A stretch of DNA of 64,000 nt from NCBI GenBank assembly GCA_009801085.1, contig VNWV01000050.1:1-64000 (forward strand), written 5' to 3'. This document shows positions 54,287 to 64,000 of the stretch, in pieces (positions within the stretch are counted from its first letter, which is position 1; every line of letters starts with the position of its first letter). The notes beneath the pieces are model-generated. The model was not told the origin of the DNA and did not search any database. It saw only the letters and a list, made by a program, of their open reading frames with translations. Made by a program: the position numbers and the translations under genes. The DNA is from Lasiodiplodia sp. COLG20 (lineage: Eukaryota > Ascomycota > Dothideomycetes > Botryosphaeriales > Botryosphaeriaceae).

Positions 54287-56465
54287 CTAGAGCTTCCCAG
54301 TGGCTCCCTCCAAAAGCGCATGGTGCCCGAAGCGAATCCACTCCTTATTGCTCCCCCGCGCCTCGAACCTCCCAGCCAGCACCGTGACCTCGACATCGGG
54401 CAACGCAGCCTTTGGAATCTCGGCGCCCGAATCGAGCACCGCAACCCACCGCAGGTGCTCCTCCAAATACGCATCCATCCTCTTCTTGTACGCATCCGCG
54501 TCCTCGCCGTCCTTCGGCGGGCGCCGGGCGCGGACGGCGCGCAGGATGGGCACCTGTGCGCGCGACAGGACTTTGGCCTCCTCCTGCTTCGCGCACTCGG
54601 CGCAGCGCACGGAGCCGTCCGGACCCCTGATGGGGGAGGAGAAGGTGTGGATGCTGCCGACGCGGTCGTCGCCGAGGAAGAAGCGAAGCGTATATCGAGT
54701 GCCGCCTAAAGCGAGGCTGTTGGGCGTTTGTCAGCGGCTTTTCCTTTGGTCTGCGTGGGGATGGATAGGGGGAAGAGACACACCGATTGTAGATGACGTT
54801 GACGATAAAGTCCACCCCTTCGGCACCTTGTGGGTCCTCGATGCGAGGTAGCAACTCTCCGTACAAGCTGTTGATGCGATTGGCGAGTTGCGAGTCATCT
54901 GAAAGCCCCTCCCTGAGGCGATCCTCGATGGACTGCTGCTCTGGGTCCGCAGTCCGGATGACGAAGTCGTCGTACGTGTAGTTCAGACCGCCCAACGATC
55001 GGACCTTGTCCGAGTCGTAGAATTTAGTGGGATCTTCTGGCGTGCGGAAAGGCAGCAACAGCGATTGAGCGTTGTCGCCGCGGTCTGCTTCGTTGTTGAA
55101 CCACTTTTCGTTATTGTTCTTGATCGCCTGCCAGAGGTAGATGAGACGGTCAACGTTGCAGTGGTGCAGCCAGAAGACAGGGTCAAAGGCAGCCACGGGT
55201 ACGGAGCACATGTGGCCAGCGCCACCGGGTTTCATAGTGTCCCCGCCGCCGATCCAGTCCTAAATCGACCGAACTTTCGTCAGCGTGTGGTGTGAAGAAG
55301 GGAGGATGGTCTTACGTGGAGATTGTTGTGGATAGCCTCCAGAGACATGTAGTCCTTGGCACTGCCATCCTGTTTTTCGTACTTGGTGGAGATGAACTGC
55401 TCCCAAGAGGCGTTGTATTCGGGGTTGAGCAGACGCTGAACCACGTCTTTGATGGTGTCGTGCTCCTGTACGGCGCTCGCTGTACTAGGCCACTCAGGGT
55501 GTTCAAGGGCCTTGTTGACTTCGTCAACGTCGGTGACGCCGTTAATCCAAGAGCTTTTCTCAGCATACCATGAGATACCATGGCGGCTTGTACCTTTGCA
55601 CAGGTCGAACTTTTCACCATTGTCAGCATTATCTGTTGCAAAAGAGCGTAGGGGGCACACACTGGAAGGTTATCGGCGGGGTCAACGCGGTAGTCGCCGT
55701 AGGACTTGTGGCCCATGGCATGACCGCCAGGCATCTGGAATCTGTACATGGGATTGTCGACATTTTCCAATTCGGATTGCTTGGTTGCGGCATTCCAGCG
55801 GCTGGCGATGGTAATTTTCTCCATGGATACCAACTTGGGAAGACGCGAGTCGAGCGCCCAGTCCCAGTACGGAAGACGCCAGCGGACAGCTGCAGTTTCC
55901 CATGCATCCCTATCCTTTTCATTCTGGACAACCATGGTCTTGGCCTTCTCCTTCATCAAGTCGCTGACTCTGCGCTGGTGTGCTGTCAGCATGCCTGTCC
56001 TTTTCACCGCAAGCTAATACATACCTCAAACAACATCATGTACACACGATGCCAGGTCCCGAACCTGTACTGGTTGTGCATGCAGTAGAAGCCGCCTTCG
56101 CCGGCCTTGATTTTGTCAGCCAGGTGCGGGTCATCCCGAGCGATCGGGTCCTTCTCCATGTTCCACGACACGTTTGCAGGAAAGCCGTGGATGCCGGCGA
56201 TGCGGAAGTAGGACAGCTGGTCGCGCGGCTCTAGCTTCTGGAAGGTCGTCATGGCGCGGATGAACAGCGACAGCTCGAGTGTGGCATCGCCACCTTTCTC
56301 TGCTTCCTCGAACCATTGTTCGACGTTTCGACGGGAGGGGAGGTCATCACGCTTCAGTGGGATGGGAGTGACGGGTACGGGGCCGTTGGGATCAACGCCT
56401 GCATTGCCGTTGCTGTGGCTGTTGTCGTGGCCGTTGCGGGTGGCAGGACTGGACTGGGAACTCAT
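54287..56465 (-). CDS. tyrosinase (binuclear copper monooxygenase)
   Basis: Exons 56465-56025, 55974-55663, 55609-55316, 55259-54784 and 54716-54287, about 650 aa. ATG 56465 is preferred; the frame is open upstream to another ATG at 56591. Copper A ligands: IAGIHG, CMHNQY and GTWHRVYMMLFE. Copper B ligands: AIHNNLHDW (His-x3-His, split by an intron) and FWLHHCNVDRLIYLW. The run LPFDLCKGTSRHGISWY is restored by a 53-nt intron with a CTGAC branch site. The enzyme oxidises phenols to quinones, in melanin or specialised metabolite formation. There is no signal peptide, so it is probably cytosolic, and it has a C-terminal extension of about 140 residues as in latent fungal tyrosinases. The neighbours are regulators, transporters and a PhyH oxygenase. 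Confidence 0.93.
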
Positions 56466-57371
56466 GATGATGGGGGATCTGATGTTGGAGTCTTGAGTGT
56501 TGACAATTGCTGTGCTTTCTTGAGAAGAAGCGCTGAAGGTGTGATTCTTGAGAGCAGGCGTTGATGGCTCATATTTATGTAGTTCCTCCATCTCTCCCGC
56601 CACTCTCCCCCGTGTGCTCAATCGGAGCTAGCTGACGAAAAGCGTCGAATATCATCCCGAACATCCCTGCTAGAACAATCGTGCTTATCGAGCTCATCGC
56701 GGAATGAATCCTGGAATGGCAAGTGCTTGATAACTCGCCACATCGTTGCAATTCAAGGGAGGTCTTACCGCGGATGCAGCCGTCCGGCCAGATCCTGGAA
56801 TCGTAGGACTCTAAGCTGCAGCTGGGTGATATCCACGTCAAAACGTAGCATATCGTATAGCCGGTAAGCTTTTATCCTCATCGGAAGCGAACTTTCGCTC
56901 CATGTTACCGTTATCGGTCCAAGAATGTGGTCATCCCCATGATCATGGTGTTGAGTGATGGCATGGGCCGAGGACACTCCAGATCTGCATACCGGTGAGC
57001 TTCAGTAGAAAGCAGGGAAATCACCGCAGAAGACAGCCAAAACACGAGCGAGGGCCCCACTTGCAACCGTGACTCTTTGCTTTGCGATGAGGTGTGGCGC
57101 GGCTTCTGGCAGCTCTTTACTTCTTTTGGTTCGTGGGGCTGGGGACACAACGTCTTGTATGTGGCAACATCGTAGTATGGCGACCGATCATTCGTTCGTA
57201 GAACCCGAAGAGCACCCGCCGATCACTCATGCACAGCTCTCAGCTGAACCCAATGATGCGGGGATCATGTGTAACGTTTCTCAGTCTTTCCTGCTTTGTT
57301 ACTCTATCCTAATAAAGATTTGCGGGACATGATGCCCGATTTAGTCGTGTGTGCAGAAACCAGCATACCCC
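56466..57371. other. intergenic, tyrosinase promoter region
   Basis: About 0.9 kb between two minus-strand genes. It holds the tyrosinase promoter and the 3' end of the DHA2 exporter. Short frames without motifs; no repeat or RNA gene seen. Confidence 0.45.
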
Positions 57372-59313
57372 TTACCCCGTCTTCTCACGCGCTTCACTTT
57401 CCGCATCCGTGCCATCCTTTTGCTGCTGATCGCCCTTCACACTCTTCCATTCAGTCCCTAACCCACTAAGAATAGTCAGACAGGACAAAATGACACAAAC
57501 CAAGAAACATTGCCTGAGCGCAATATTATACGCCTGCAGCACCGCCGTAGCAGCCTCTGCCCCGTACTTTTCCGTGACCAGCGCCTTCAGGCCAGACGCG
57601 CCATTGTTGACCACGACCGCAGCGTCAACGCCGGGTGCCCTACTCTTTAGCTCCTCCAATAACTTCGTCGCGAAGAGGTTCTGGCCGACTGAGAGGAAGA
57701 TGGCGCCGCTGAGGCTCTGCGCGAGGAGCAGCACGGAGGTGCCGAGCGAGATGTCGGCGCCCTTGAGCACCGTTTGCACGGCCGTCAAAGGCATCTGCAT
57801 GCCCATGCCGGAACCGAAGCCGAACATGACAAGAGAAGCTGCCCTGGTTCGTGAAATATTTGGATCAGCTTTTGTTTTCTGTGGGGGCGGAGGGGAACGG
57901 CGGGATGCTTGTTGGCTTACCAGTACACGGTCGATGTCCCGAGGTCGTAGGCGTACATCATGCCGACAGCAGCGGAGACGAGGGCTGTGCTCAATAACAT
58001 CTGCGGGACGTAGTACCCGATCTTGGTCACCTTTACATTGCGGAAAGTCAGTCGCCGACCGGTGAAGAGATTTCGTTGCTGGGAGAAGTTGGGACATACC
58101 ATGATACCGGAAAGCAGCGAAGCGACGGATATGGAGGCCGACGAAGCCAGGAAATCAATTCCTGATTGCTGTGCAGATACATCTTTGACGGCCTGAAACC
58201 AGATCGAGACGTAGTAGACGACGAGGAAGATGACTCCGTTCAGCCCGAGCATGAAGAAGGTCGCGCAACCCACTGATCGTTGGCGAATGAGGCGGAGCGG
58301 TAGTGTGGCTGCGTCGCCGCGAGAGTGTTGAACCCAGACCCACGCCAGAAACATGACGGCGAACAGGCAGAAACACAGGATGATGCGCCAGTTGCTCCAC
58401 GCGTACGTAGTCCCACCCCACTGCAAAGCCAGCAGCAGACAGATCATATAGGACATCAGCAGAGCGGTTCCCAAAGGATCCATCTTGCCCAGTATCTGGA
58501 ACAACGTGGTAGGTTCCGTTCCCTTGCCCTTATCGGGACTTTGGACAACAAAGAACACCACCACAGCCGTGACCGCGCCGAGCGGCAGATTGATCCAGAA
58601 GCACCACCGCCATCCGATAGAATCTGTGAAGGCGCCGCCGAGCGCGGGAGCAATGATCTCGGCGATGCCAGCGATGCCGCCGATGATACCCGTATACACC
58701 GGGCGCTTCTGCAGCGGGAAGCTCTGTGCGATGATGATGAATGTGCCGGCGAGGACACCTGCGCAGCCGATGCCGGTGACTGCTCGGCCGATGATGAGGG
58801 CGACCGAGTTTGGAGCGGCTGCGCAGACGATTGAGCCCACTTCGAAAATGCCGAGCGCGGCGAGATACACCCAGAGAGTTTTGAACTCGGCGAAGAGCTT
58901 GCCGAATATGAGCTGGAAGCAGCAGGTTGTCAGGGCAAACGACGAGCCGTACCAGGCTACGTCTTCGAGGGAATTGAACTCGTTTGTGATCTTGGGAACG
59001 GCGGTTGCGAGAATGGTCCGATCCTGAAGAAATTGTGACATACAATGTCAGTGGCAGGCTTTAAGTGGTGGTGTGTAGGGAGTGGTAACGGAGAGCAGCT
59101 TACGAGTCCCAGACAGAAGACTGCAAGAACTAAGCCAACAATGAGGCATACAAGACGGAAACCCTGGACGTATTGTGTGGGATCTTCCGGCTCCGATCCG
59201 CTGTCGCTCTCCGTGCTTGTAGGTTGCTGGGCCGTGTGAGCTTCTTTTTGGGTGCTGTCAGCGTCATGGTCCTTTTCCGAAGCTGGTGCAGGCAATTGCT
59301 GAGTTGATGCCAT
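57372..59313 (-). CDS. MFS transporter, DHA2-type (14-span) exporter
   Basis: Exons 59313-59104, 59023-58100, 58030-57921 and 57843-57372, about 571 aa. The second intron (69 nt, GTATGT...AAAG) keeps the frame open and is easily missed. A polar, acidic N-terminus of about 50 residues precedes helix 1. Motifs: LDRTILATAVPKITNEF, an antiporter-type signature, then VAWYGSSFALTTCCFQLIFG, GRAVTGIGCAGVLAGTF and SIGWRWCFWINLPLGAV. This is the toxin/drug export subgroup typical of fungal metabolite clusters, in the plasma membrane. Head-to-head with a Zn2Cys6 regulator gene, a common layout for a self-contained export/regulation pair. Confidence 0.93.
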
Positions 59314-59697
59314 ATTGTGTGGATAGTCCGAGTTGGCGTCGGTAGGCTGATGTCTAATTTTGGTCGTCACTCGACAGCTGTTATAATATGACCAGTCGGA
59401 AACGGACATCAAATTGCTGTCCGGGAAAGTAGATCTGCAACGGTGGTGCCTTTTGGGATTGGGCGGCGGCGTTTTGATTGGCTGACGTTGAAACTTTGTC
59501 ACTAGACCCACTTTCCCGGGAGGCTTTCTGACTCCCGCTCCTCAACCTATGCCCCTCCTGCCACCTATCTTAGCTTTTGCCGTCACTGCACTCACCGCGC
59601 CGCCCCACTGACAGCCCCTGAAGACGCCAGGCATTGCCATGCGATTCGATTCCGGCCACTAAATAACAGTAGCTTCCGCGAGCCCAGTCAGTCCGCA
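59314..59697. promoter_or_regulatory. shared promoter of DHA2 exporter and Zn2Cys6 regulator
   Basis: 384 bp between divergent starts. CGG-N3-CGG direct half-sites lie at 59397-59405, next to a TATA-like TTATAATATG (59381-59390). Two ATTGG (inverse CCAAT) boxes occur near 59457 and 59477. The regulator may control both genes. Confidence 0.42.
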
Positions 59698-61722
59698 ATG
59701 CCGGAGCTTTCCCGCACTGAGAAGCCTAGGGCTTGCGAGCCCTGTTCTCGTGCCAAGGCAAAATGTGTTTGGCCCAACACAAATAATGGATCCGTGGCGC
59801 AGATCTGCCGGAGGTTTGTTATGTTCCGAATTTTGTGAAATGCTACTCACGCAATTCCAGATGCTCAAACAATAACCTCACATGCACAAGGTTACAGCCT
59901 GGCCCGAAAAACAAGCGCGGAAAGGCGACGTCAGTGATACACAATGCTTGCTTCACAATTCGAACGAGAGCTGACAGAATTGTAGCCATGCAAAAGTCAT
60001 TGAACGAAAGCTGGATGACATCATGTCTCTCTTAAGGGACCGTGAACAGTCGGGTTCGACCAATCGGACGGCCGAACACTATCCGTTTTCCTCGAGCAGT
60101 TTCACACCAGCAACCACAACATCACCGCATGGATTTGATCATTCGGGTCCACTAACAGCTATGAACACGCCCATAGGACAGCCGCAAAATGAACTGATTA
60201 CAATTATTCCAGGCTTCGAAATTCCTCGTGACGAAGCTGACTTGGTACTTCGGAATTACACGACCGACATGCTTCCACAATTTCCATTTGTCGCTTTACC
60301 TGCTTCAAATGCATACAGCCTCTACAAAGATAAGCCACTGCTTTGGAAAACGATTCTGTGGATCTGCAGGCCACCAGACGCCGACACAAGCGCTGCATTT
60401 GAGCGCTGGTTTCGACAACAAATTGCGTATCATCTTGTCGTATTGGGAGAGAAGAGCTTGGAGATTTTGCAAGCGATTCTTGTCTTTTTGGCATGGTAAG
60501 AATTCTTTTGCGATGTCTTTTGTTCACTGTACTTATCAATACTCAGGAGCGATGTTCATTTCTACTCCAATGCCAGCGATACGAGCCTCCTTCAACTGGC
60601 AATAGGACTAGCAGGAGATTTAGGATTGACCAAGTGTCCCGACAGCCCGGGTCCTGCCTACAGATCTATTGTCGAGGATGCCGCAAACCTGAGAAACGAT
60701 GTTCAAGCACGCAATCGACACACCAATGCCGATCGTAGAGCCGTGCTTGGTGTATTCTACATTACATCTGTGTGAGTTTTCAAAAGAGCACCCTCTGTTA
60801 CAATACTTATCCTTCTTACCGTAGGCTCTCCACCTTGCTTGCTAAACCGTGCCGATTGGAGCATACACCTTACCTTAATGTCTGCTGCAGACACTTGCTG
60901 CAAGATCCAGAGATTCCCACCGACTCATTGCTGGTGTATCTCATACGAATACGACAAATTGCCGTCAAGGTGCACGATGCATTTTGGCAAAGGAGTGATC
61001 TCGCTAACGAGAGGCCATTTCGGGCCATTCATACTATGGCCATTGCTAGTATCGAAAAGGAGTTGGATGCATTCATGGATAATCTACCAGATCCTCTAAA
61101 GTCAAATTGTAGGTCTGCTCAAATTGGCCGAATCGAACAGTTACTAAAACTACTAGATCTCATCCGCAATCACTGCACTGCTACCCGTATCCGCCTGCTC
61201 GAGCCTGCGATTCATGCAAATGCGAGCGACGATCTCGGACCACCGTTCTTCAGGTCACGTATTCTATGGGACTGTCTGAAGAGCACCCAGACGCTCCTCA
61301 ACGAATTTGTCCTCGCCCCAGTGGAGGCATATCCGTCACTCACATTCGCTTCCATGCTTCACCTTGCTCTGGCGATTATCAAAGCCGGCAGACTGCTTTG
61401 CATGGATGATCATGATTGGGACAAGGAAACGGCAAGCAGAAGCTTCAATCTTCCGGATATGTTGGAACGGTTGAGCGAGCGTTTCGATGAAGCCAGCCAT
61501 CTCGGGAGTCCCAGGGGCACGATTCTTCTCGACGGGCGTCCCTTCTTTTCGGGATATGCGGAGAGATTCAGATTGATGAAGAGCATGCACATGTCCAAAA
61601 TACATGGTCCTGGTGCGACGGATTTGACCACGTTGATAGACCCGGGCTTTAATGTTCAGGGAGGCGATCTGGATTTTGACTTTTGGCAGCAACTATCGGA
61701 TCTTACCTATAGTCATGTCTAG
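59698..61722 (+). CDS. Zn2Cys6 transcription factor with fungal trans domain
   Basis: Exons 59698-59813, 59861-59929, 59986-60495, 60547-60771 and 60825-61722, about 605 aa. The zinc cluster begins CEPCSRAKAKC and, after an unusually long 13-residue loop, ends CRRCSNNNLTC; the first intron falls inside it. A basic linker (PGPKNKRGKAT) and helix ERKLDDIMSLLRDRE follow, then the middle homology region. The second intron can be read with donor GTCAGT (used here, giving KATHAKVIERKLDD) or with donor GTGATA and a different acceptor. Probably regulates the divergent exporter and possibly the tyrosinase block. Confidence 0.9.
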
Positions 61723-62421
61723 AGTAATTCTGGAAAGCATCAACCCGCTCACAGTTCTGCGAAAAGAAAATTAGCTGTAGTTTTTCCTACACGCATTTCC
61801 TGTAAAATTGGATAAACGAGGGACACCATCCTCCATTTATACAAGCTGGGGAATCAAGCAGTGTATCCTTTCGTGACTCTATTCCCTGTTACTTTTTAAA
61901 AGGGAATTTGATTGGCGCTCAGGCTCCACCAACAGGGAGGCTTCTCCATACCTTGTGTTGATACATGCATGAGATGAGCTAAGCGGCCATGACATACACG
62001 GCACCTGCAGCACCCCGAGCACAGTATGAGGGCCAAAGTATCAAGCCACCCAACAGGCTATCTCAAGACCGTTGGACAACAGCCACAGTCTTACATCTAT
62101 TCCCGGAGCTGTCCGAATCCTTCACATATTCCGCAACGTTTATCTCGGAATTCGGGCTCGGAGCCAGATCCGTTGCATCGACGACCCCGCTATTTAATGC
62201 GAGCTGACGGATAAAGTTCTGTCAAATTCCAGAATGAATCGGTCCATCTCAAATTCATCTGTCATTATTTCCTGCGCCGTGTGGCGTCCTCGCTACGAAC
62301 GCCTGTCCACACCGCGGTCGCAATAACAGCCTCTGTACGACACCATACACAGCTGTGGCCAGAACAGCCCCATACGTCATCTTACGCTGCAGTCACAATT
62401 TCAGCCTTGCACGCATCGAAT
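61723..62421. other. intergenic, regulator to membrane-protein gene
   Basis: About 0.7 kb. A 72-codon ATG frame at 61989-62207 has no recognisable motif. The frame of the next gene is open back to 62281, but its first ATG is 62422. Confidence 0.42.
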
Positions 62422-63546
62422 ATGTCCATACAAAAAGCTCTACAAAACCCTCTCACCACCTTCTCTCAGCTCGTTCCCTCTCCTACACGTTATCGAAGCA
62501 TGGCAACCGATAACAGAGATTCGCCTTGGTCGTTCGATGTTTCCTCCTTCATGATTCTCCTGGGTGAGGCTGAGGAAGTCAACTTTCGACACATGCGCCG
62601 CTCAATCATCGAATGTGTTTGCGCCGCTCCAGTTGCAGGTCTGCAGTCGTACTTGAAATCACCGGAGTCAATATTCGATGTCACTGGAGTGACGTATTTC
62701 TCACCATATGGCTGTAAATCAGCACCGCTCAGGAATATGCAGTTAAACCACTGCCTACAGTTGCAACGTCTACTTCGGGATGGCCAATACTCGGTCTACA
62801 CCATACAAACTAGCACGCCAAAATGGTATTCTCACAGGAACATGGATATACCTTCCATTTGCCTGGCCACTTGCAGCTGGATCGTCTTCAGCGCTATCAT
62901 AGTCTTCCTTTATCTCGTGGACTCCGCAAGCTGGATCGGGCTCGCCAGTTGCACCTTCTTCTCTGGATATTCCATGTTTCTCAAACTGGCGGAGAAATTC
63001 TATGCTGAGCCAGCTCGGATATTTCCAACAAACCCGGACGCTGAAGATGCAATTTACATCCTTGGACGTAGGAACTCGGCCTTTGTCTTAAAAGGCAGCC
63101 GTGCCGACATCGCCAGGATGACTGGACAAGGCCTGCAGCTCAGAGAAGGTGCTTTCCCGCGGTTTTTGGCATACCTTTCACGCTTTGGCGCAATTACGCT
63201 CCTTGTGTTCGTGTTTGCAGTTGTACCAAATGGCACGACATGGGATCAGGTGGGATTCATAGCGTTGAACATTTTGGGGCAGGCAAACGTACTAATAGGC
63301 CAACGACTCAACGCAAAAAGGTTCTTGAGGAAGCTGCAGCTTGAGCAGAAGGAAGATGTTCAGACACGCACTCACGTATATGGAAATCTACTGAGACGTT
63401 TTGGAAATGGCGATTGGGTTGAAAAAGCAGGTTTGTTACCGCAGACGGATGTGTGGGCACAATGGAGACAACGAGTGACTGCTGAGCGGAATGTTGATGC
63501 AAAACAACTGTATGATCTATGTTCGAACCCAGGACAAAAAGCTTGA
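62422..63546 (+). CDS. hypothetical membrane protein (about four helices)
   Basis: Single exon of 374 aa from ATG 62422. The N-terminal 140 residues are soluble (SSFMILLGEAEEVNFRHMRR, then a Cys-containing stretch). A helix pair follows (WIVFSAIIVFLYLVDSASWI, then a second hydrophobic run), then a soluble segment with DAEDAIYILGRRNSAFVLKG, a second helix pair (ITLLVFVFAVVP, IALNILGQANVLIG) and a basic tail with LRRFGNGDWVEKAGLLP. Membrane location follows from the helices. I do not recognise the family. It faces the partial gene at the window edge tail to tail, about 20 bp apart. Confidence 0.7.
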   Translation: MSIQKALQNPLTTFSQLVPSPTRYRSMATDNRDSPWSFDVSSFMILLGEAEEVNFRHMRRSIIECVCAAPVAGLQSYLKSPESIFDVTGVTYFSPYGCKSAPLRNMQLNHCLQLQRLLRDGQYSVYTIQTSTPKWYSHRNMDIPSICLATCSWIVFSAIIVFLYLVDSASWIGLASCTFFSGYSMFLKLAEKFYAEPARIFPTNPDAEDAIYILGRRNSAFVLKGSRADIARMTGQGLQLREGAFPRFLAYLSRFGAITLLVFVFAVVPNGTTWDQVGFIALNILGQANVLIGQRLNAKRFLRKLQLEQKEDVQTRTHVYGNLLRRFGNGDWVEKAGLLPQTDVWAQWRQRVTAERNVDAKQLYDLCSNPGQKA

Positions 63547-63565
63547 AAAGGCCACTGGAGATGAT

Positions 63566-64000
63566 TCACTGAAGAATGAAAGTTTCTGCCGTATTCTCAG
63601 CGCCGGTATGCCAGAACCCTCTGCGTCGATCCGTGCCCCGCAATATTGTGCGGTCCATGCTATCCAACCCAGAAACCTCCACCTTCCACGCAACTGGATG
63701 GCGGAGATATTCGACGGTAGATATGTCCTCTACATCCAAGTTGGGTGAGGGCGTTAAAATATAGGAGACTTGGGACGCGTCTCCCTGAAATAGCGCCGTT
63801 GCTGATGCTCCTCCACGAGCAAGTTGATATGGATTTATGTGGCCTGTAGACATGAGATCGTGTACAAGCCAGTATATTCCACGTTTCGGTAGAAAGCTCT
63901 TGAATACTTTCGGCACCTTGGGATCATCGAAGATAATGTCCGCTGTGTTCTGGTCAAGTACTTGAAGGATATCAACCGGTGAGTTCTTTGGAGTCCTTTT
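63566..64000 (-). CDS. partial hypothetical protein, runs off the window edge
   Basis: The minus-strand frame is open from the window end down to a stop at 63566, giving at least 144 residues with no start inside. Visible text includes ILQVLDQNTADIIFDDPKVP, KRGIYWLVHDLMSTGHINP, ATALFQGDASQVSYILTP and VEYLRHPVAWKVEVSGLD. No signal peptide or membrane helix is present in this part. No family recognised. The tail-to-tail spacing to the membrane-protein gene is about 20 bp. Confidence 0.6.
   Translation of the reverse strand, partial: KRTPKNSPVDILQVLDQNTADIIFDDPKVPKVFKSFLPKRGIYWLVHDLMSTGHINPYQLARGGASATALFQGDASQVSYILTPSPNLDVEDISTVEYLRHPVAWKVEVSGLDSMDRTILRGTDRRRGFWHTGAENTAETFILQ

Noticed and set aside
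55610..55680. Apparent frameshift at a GTGTGTG run in the tyrosinase gene
   Set aside because: A normal 53-nt intron (donor GTGTGT, CTGAC branch, GAAAAG acceptor) joins LP to FDLCKGTSRHGI in frame, so no slippage or error is needed.

Overview
The window is nuclear DNA of a filamentous ascomycete (Pezizomycotina). The reasons are the short GT-AG introns (about 42-85 nt) with CTAAC/CTGAC-type branch sites, the fungal-only families (HET, fungal NACHT/STAND, DUF3433, DUF6536, Zn2Cys6 regulators with a fungal trans domain), a complete fungal-type MSH6, and the absence of bacterial operon features. No tRNA, rRNA or CRISPR was found. Exon borders below were placed by hand; for almost every multi-exon gene the donor, acceptor and reading phase agree.

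Layout. 0.1-7 kb: a HET-domain gene and MSH6 (mismatch repair), the one core housekeeping gene. 7.9-24 kb: an immunity/incompatibility-like accessory stretch with a DUF2235 (Tle1-like) alpha/beta hydrolase, a NACHT NLR-like protein, unknown or decayed coding segments, a DUF3433 membrane protein, an NmrA tail and a HET pseudogene. The DUF2235 and NACHT genes are neighbours on the same strand, and each is cut by exactly one in-frame TGA with an otherwise intact frame beyond it. 24-27 kb: a secreted FAD/berberine-bridge oxidase and a small secreted four-Cys protein. 27.8-28.1 kb: a 0.34-kb MITE with 27-bp inverted ends and TA borders.

28.7-42.6 kb is metabolic: a zinc alcohol dehydrogenase, a Zn2Cys6 regulator and an HSL-type esterase; a DHA2 MFS exporter; a third HET gene; then a head-to-head pair of an aldoxime-dehydratase-like gene and a nitrilase sharing a 460-bp promoter with a CCG-N6-CGG site. 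This pair suggests aldoxime -> nitrile -> carboxylic acid chemistry, but the dehydratase seems to lack the family's usual haem and catalytic histidines.

43.9-48 kb: a DUF6536 membrane protein and a solitary, intact retrotransposon gag-like ORF without pol or visible LTRs. 48.6-61.7 kb: a possible specialised-metabolism block with no recognisable core synthase: a sugar-porter MFS head-to-head with a PhyH dioxygenase (Gal4-type CGG-N11-CCG in between), a Zn2Cys6 regulator, a tyrosinase, and a DHA2 MFS head-to-head with a second Zn2Cys6 regulator. 62-64 kb: two unrecognised genes, the last running off the edge.

The best candidates for something new are the doubly TGA-interrupted DUF2235/NACHT pair, the divergent aldoxime-dehydratase-like/nitrilase pair with altered active-site residues, the solitary gag gene and the MITE.
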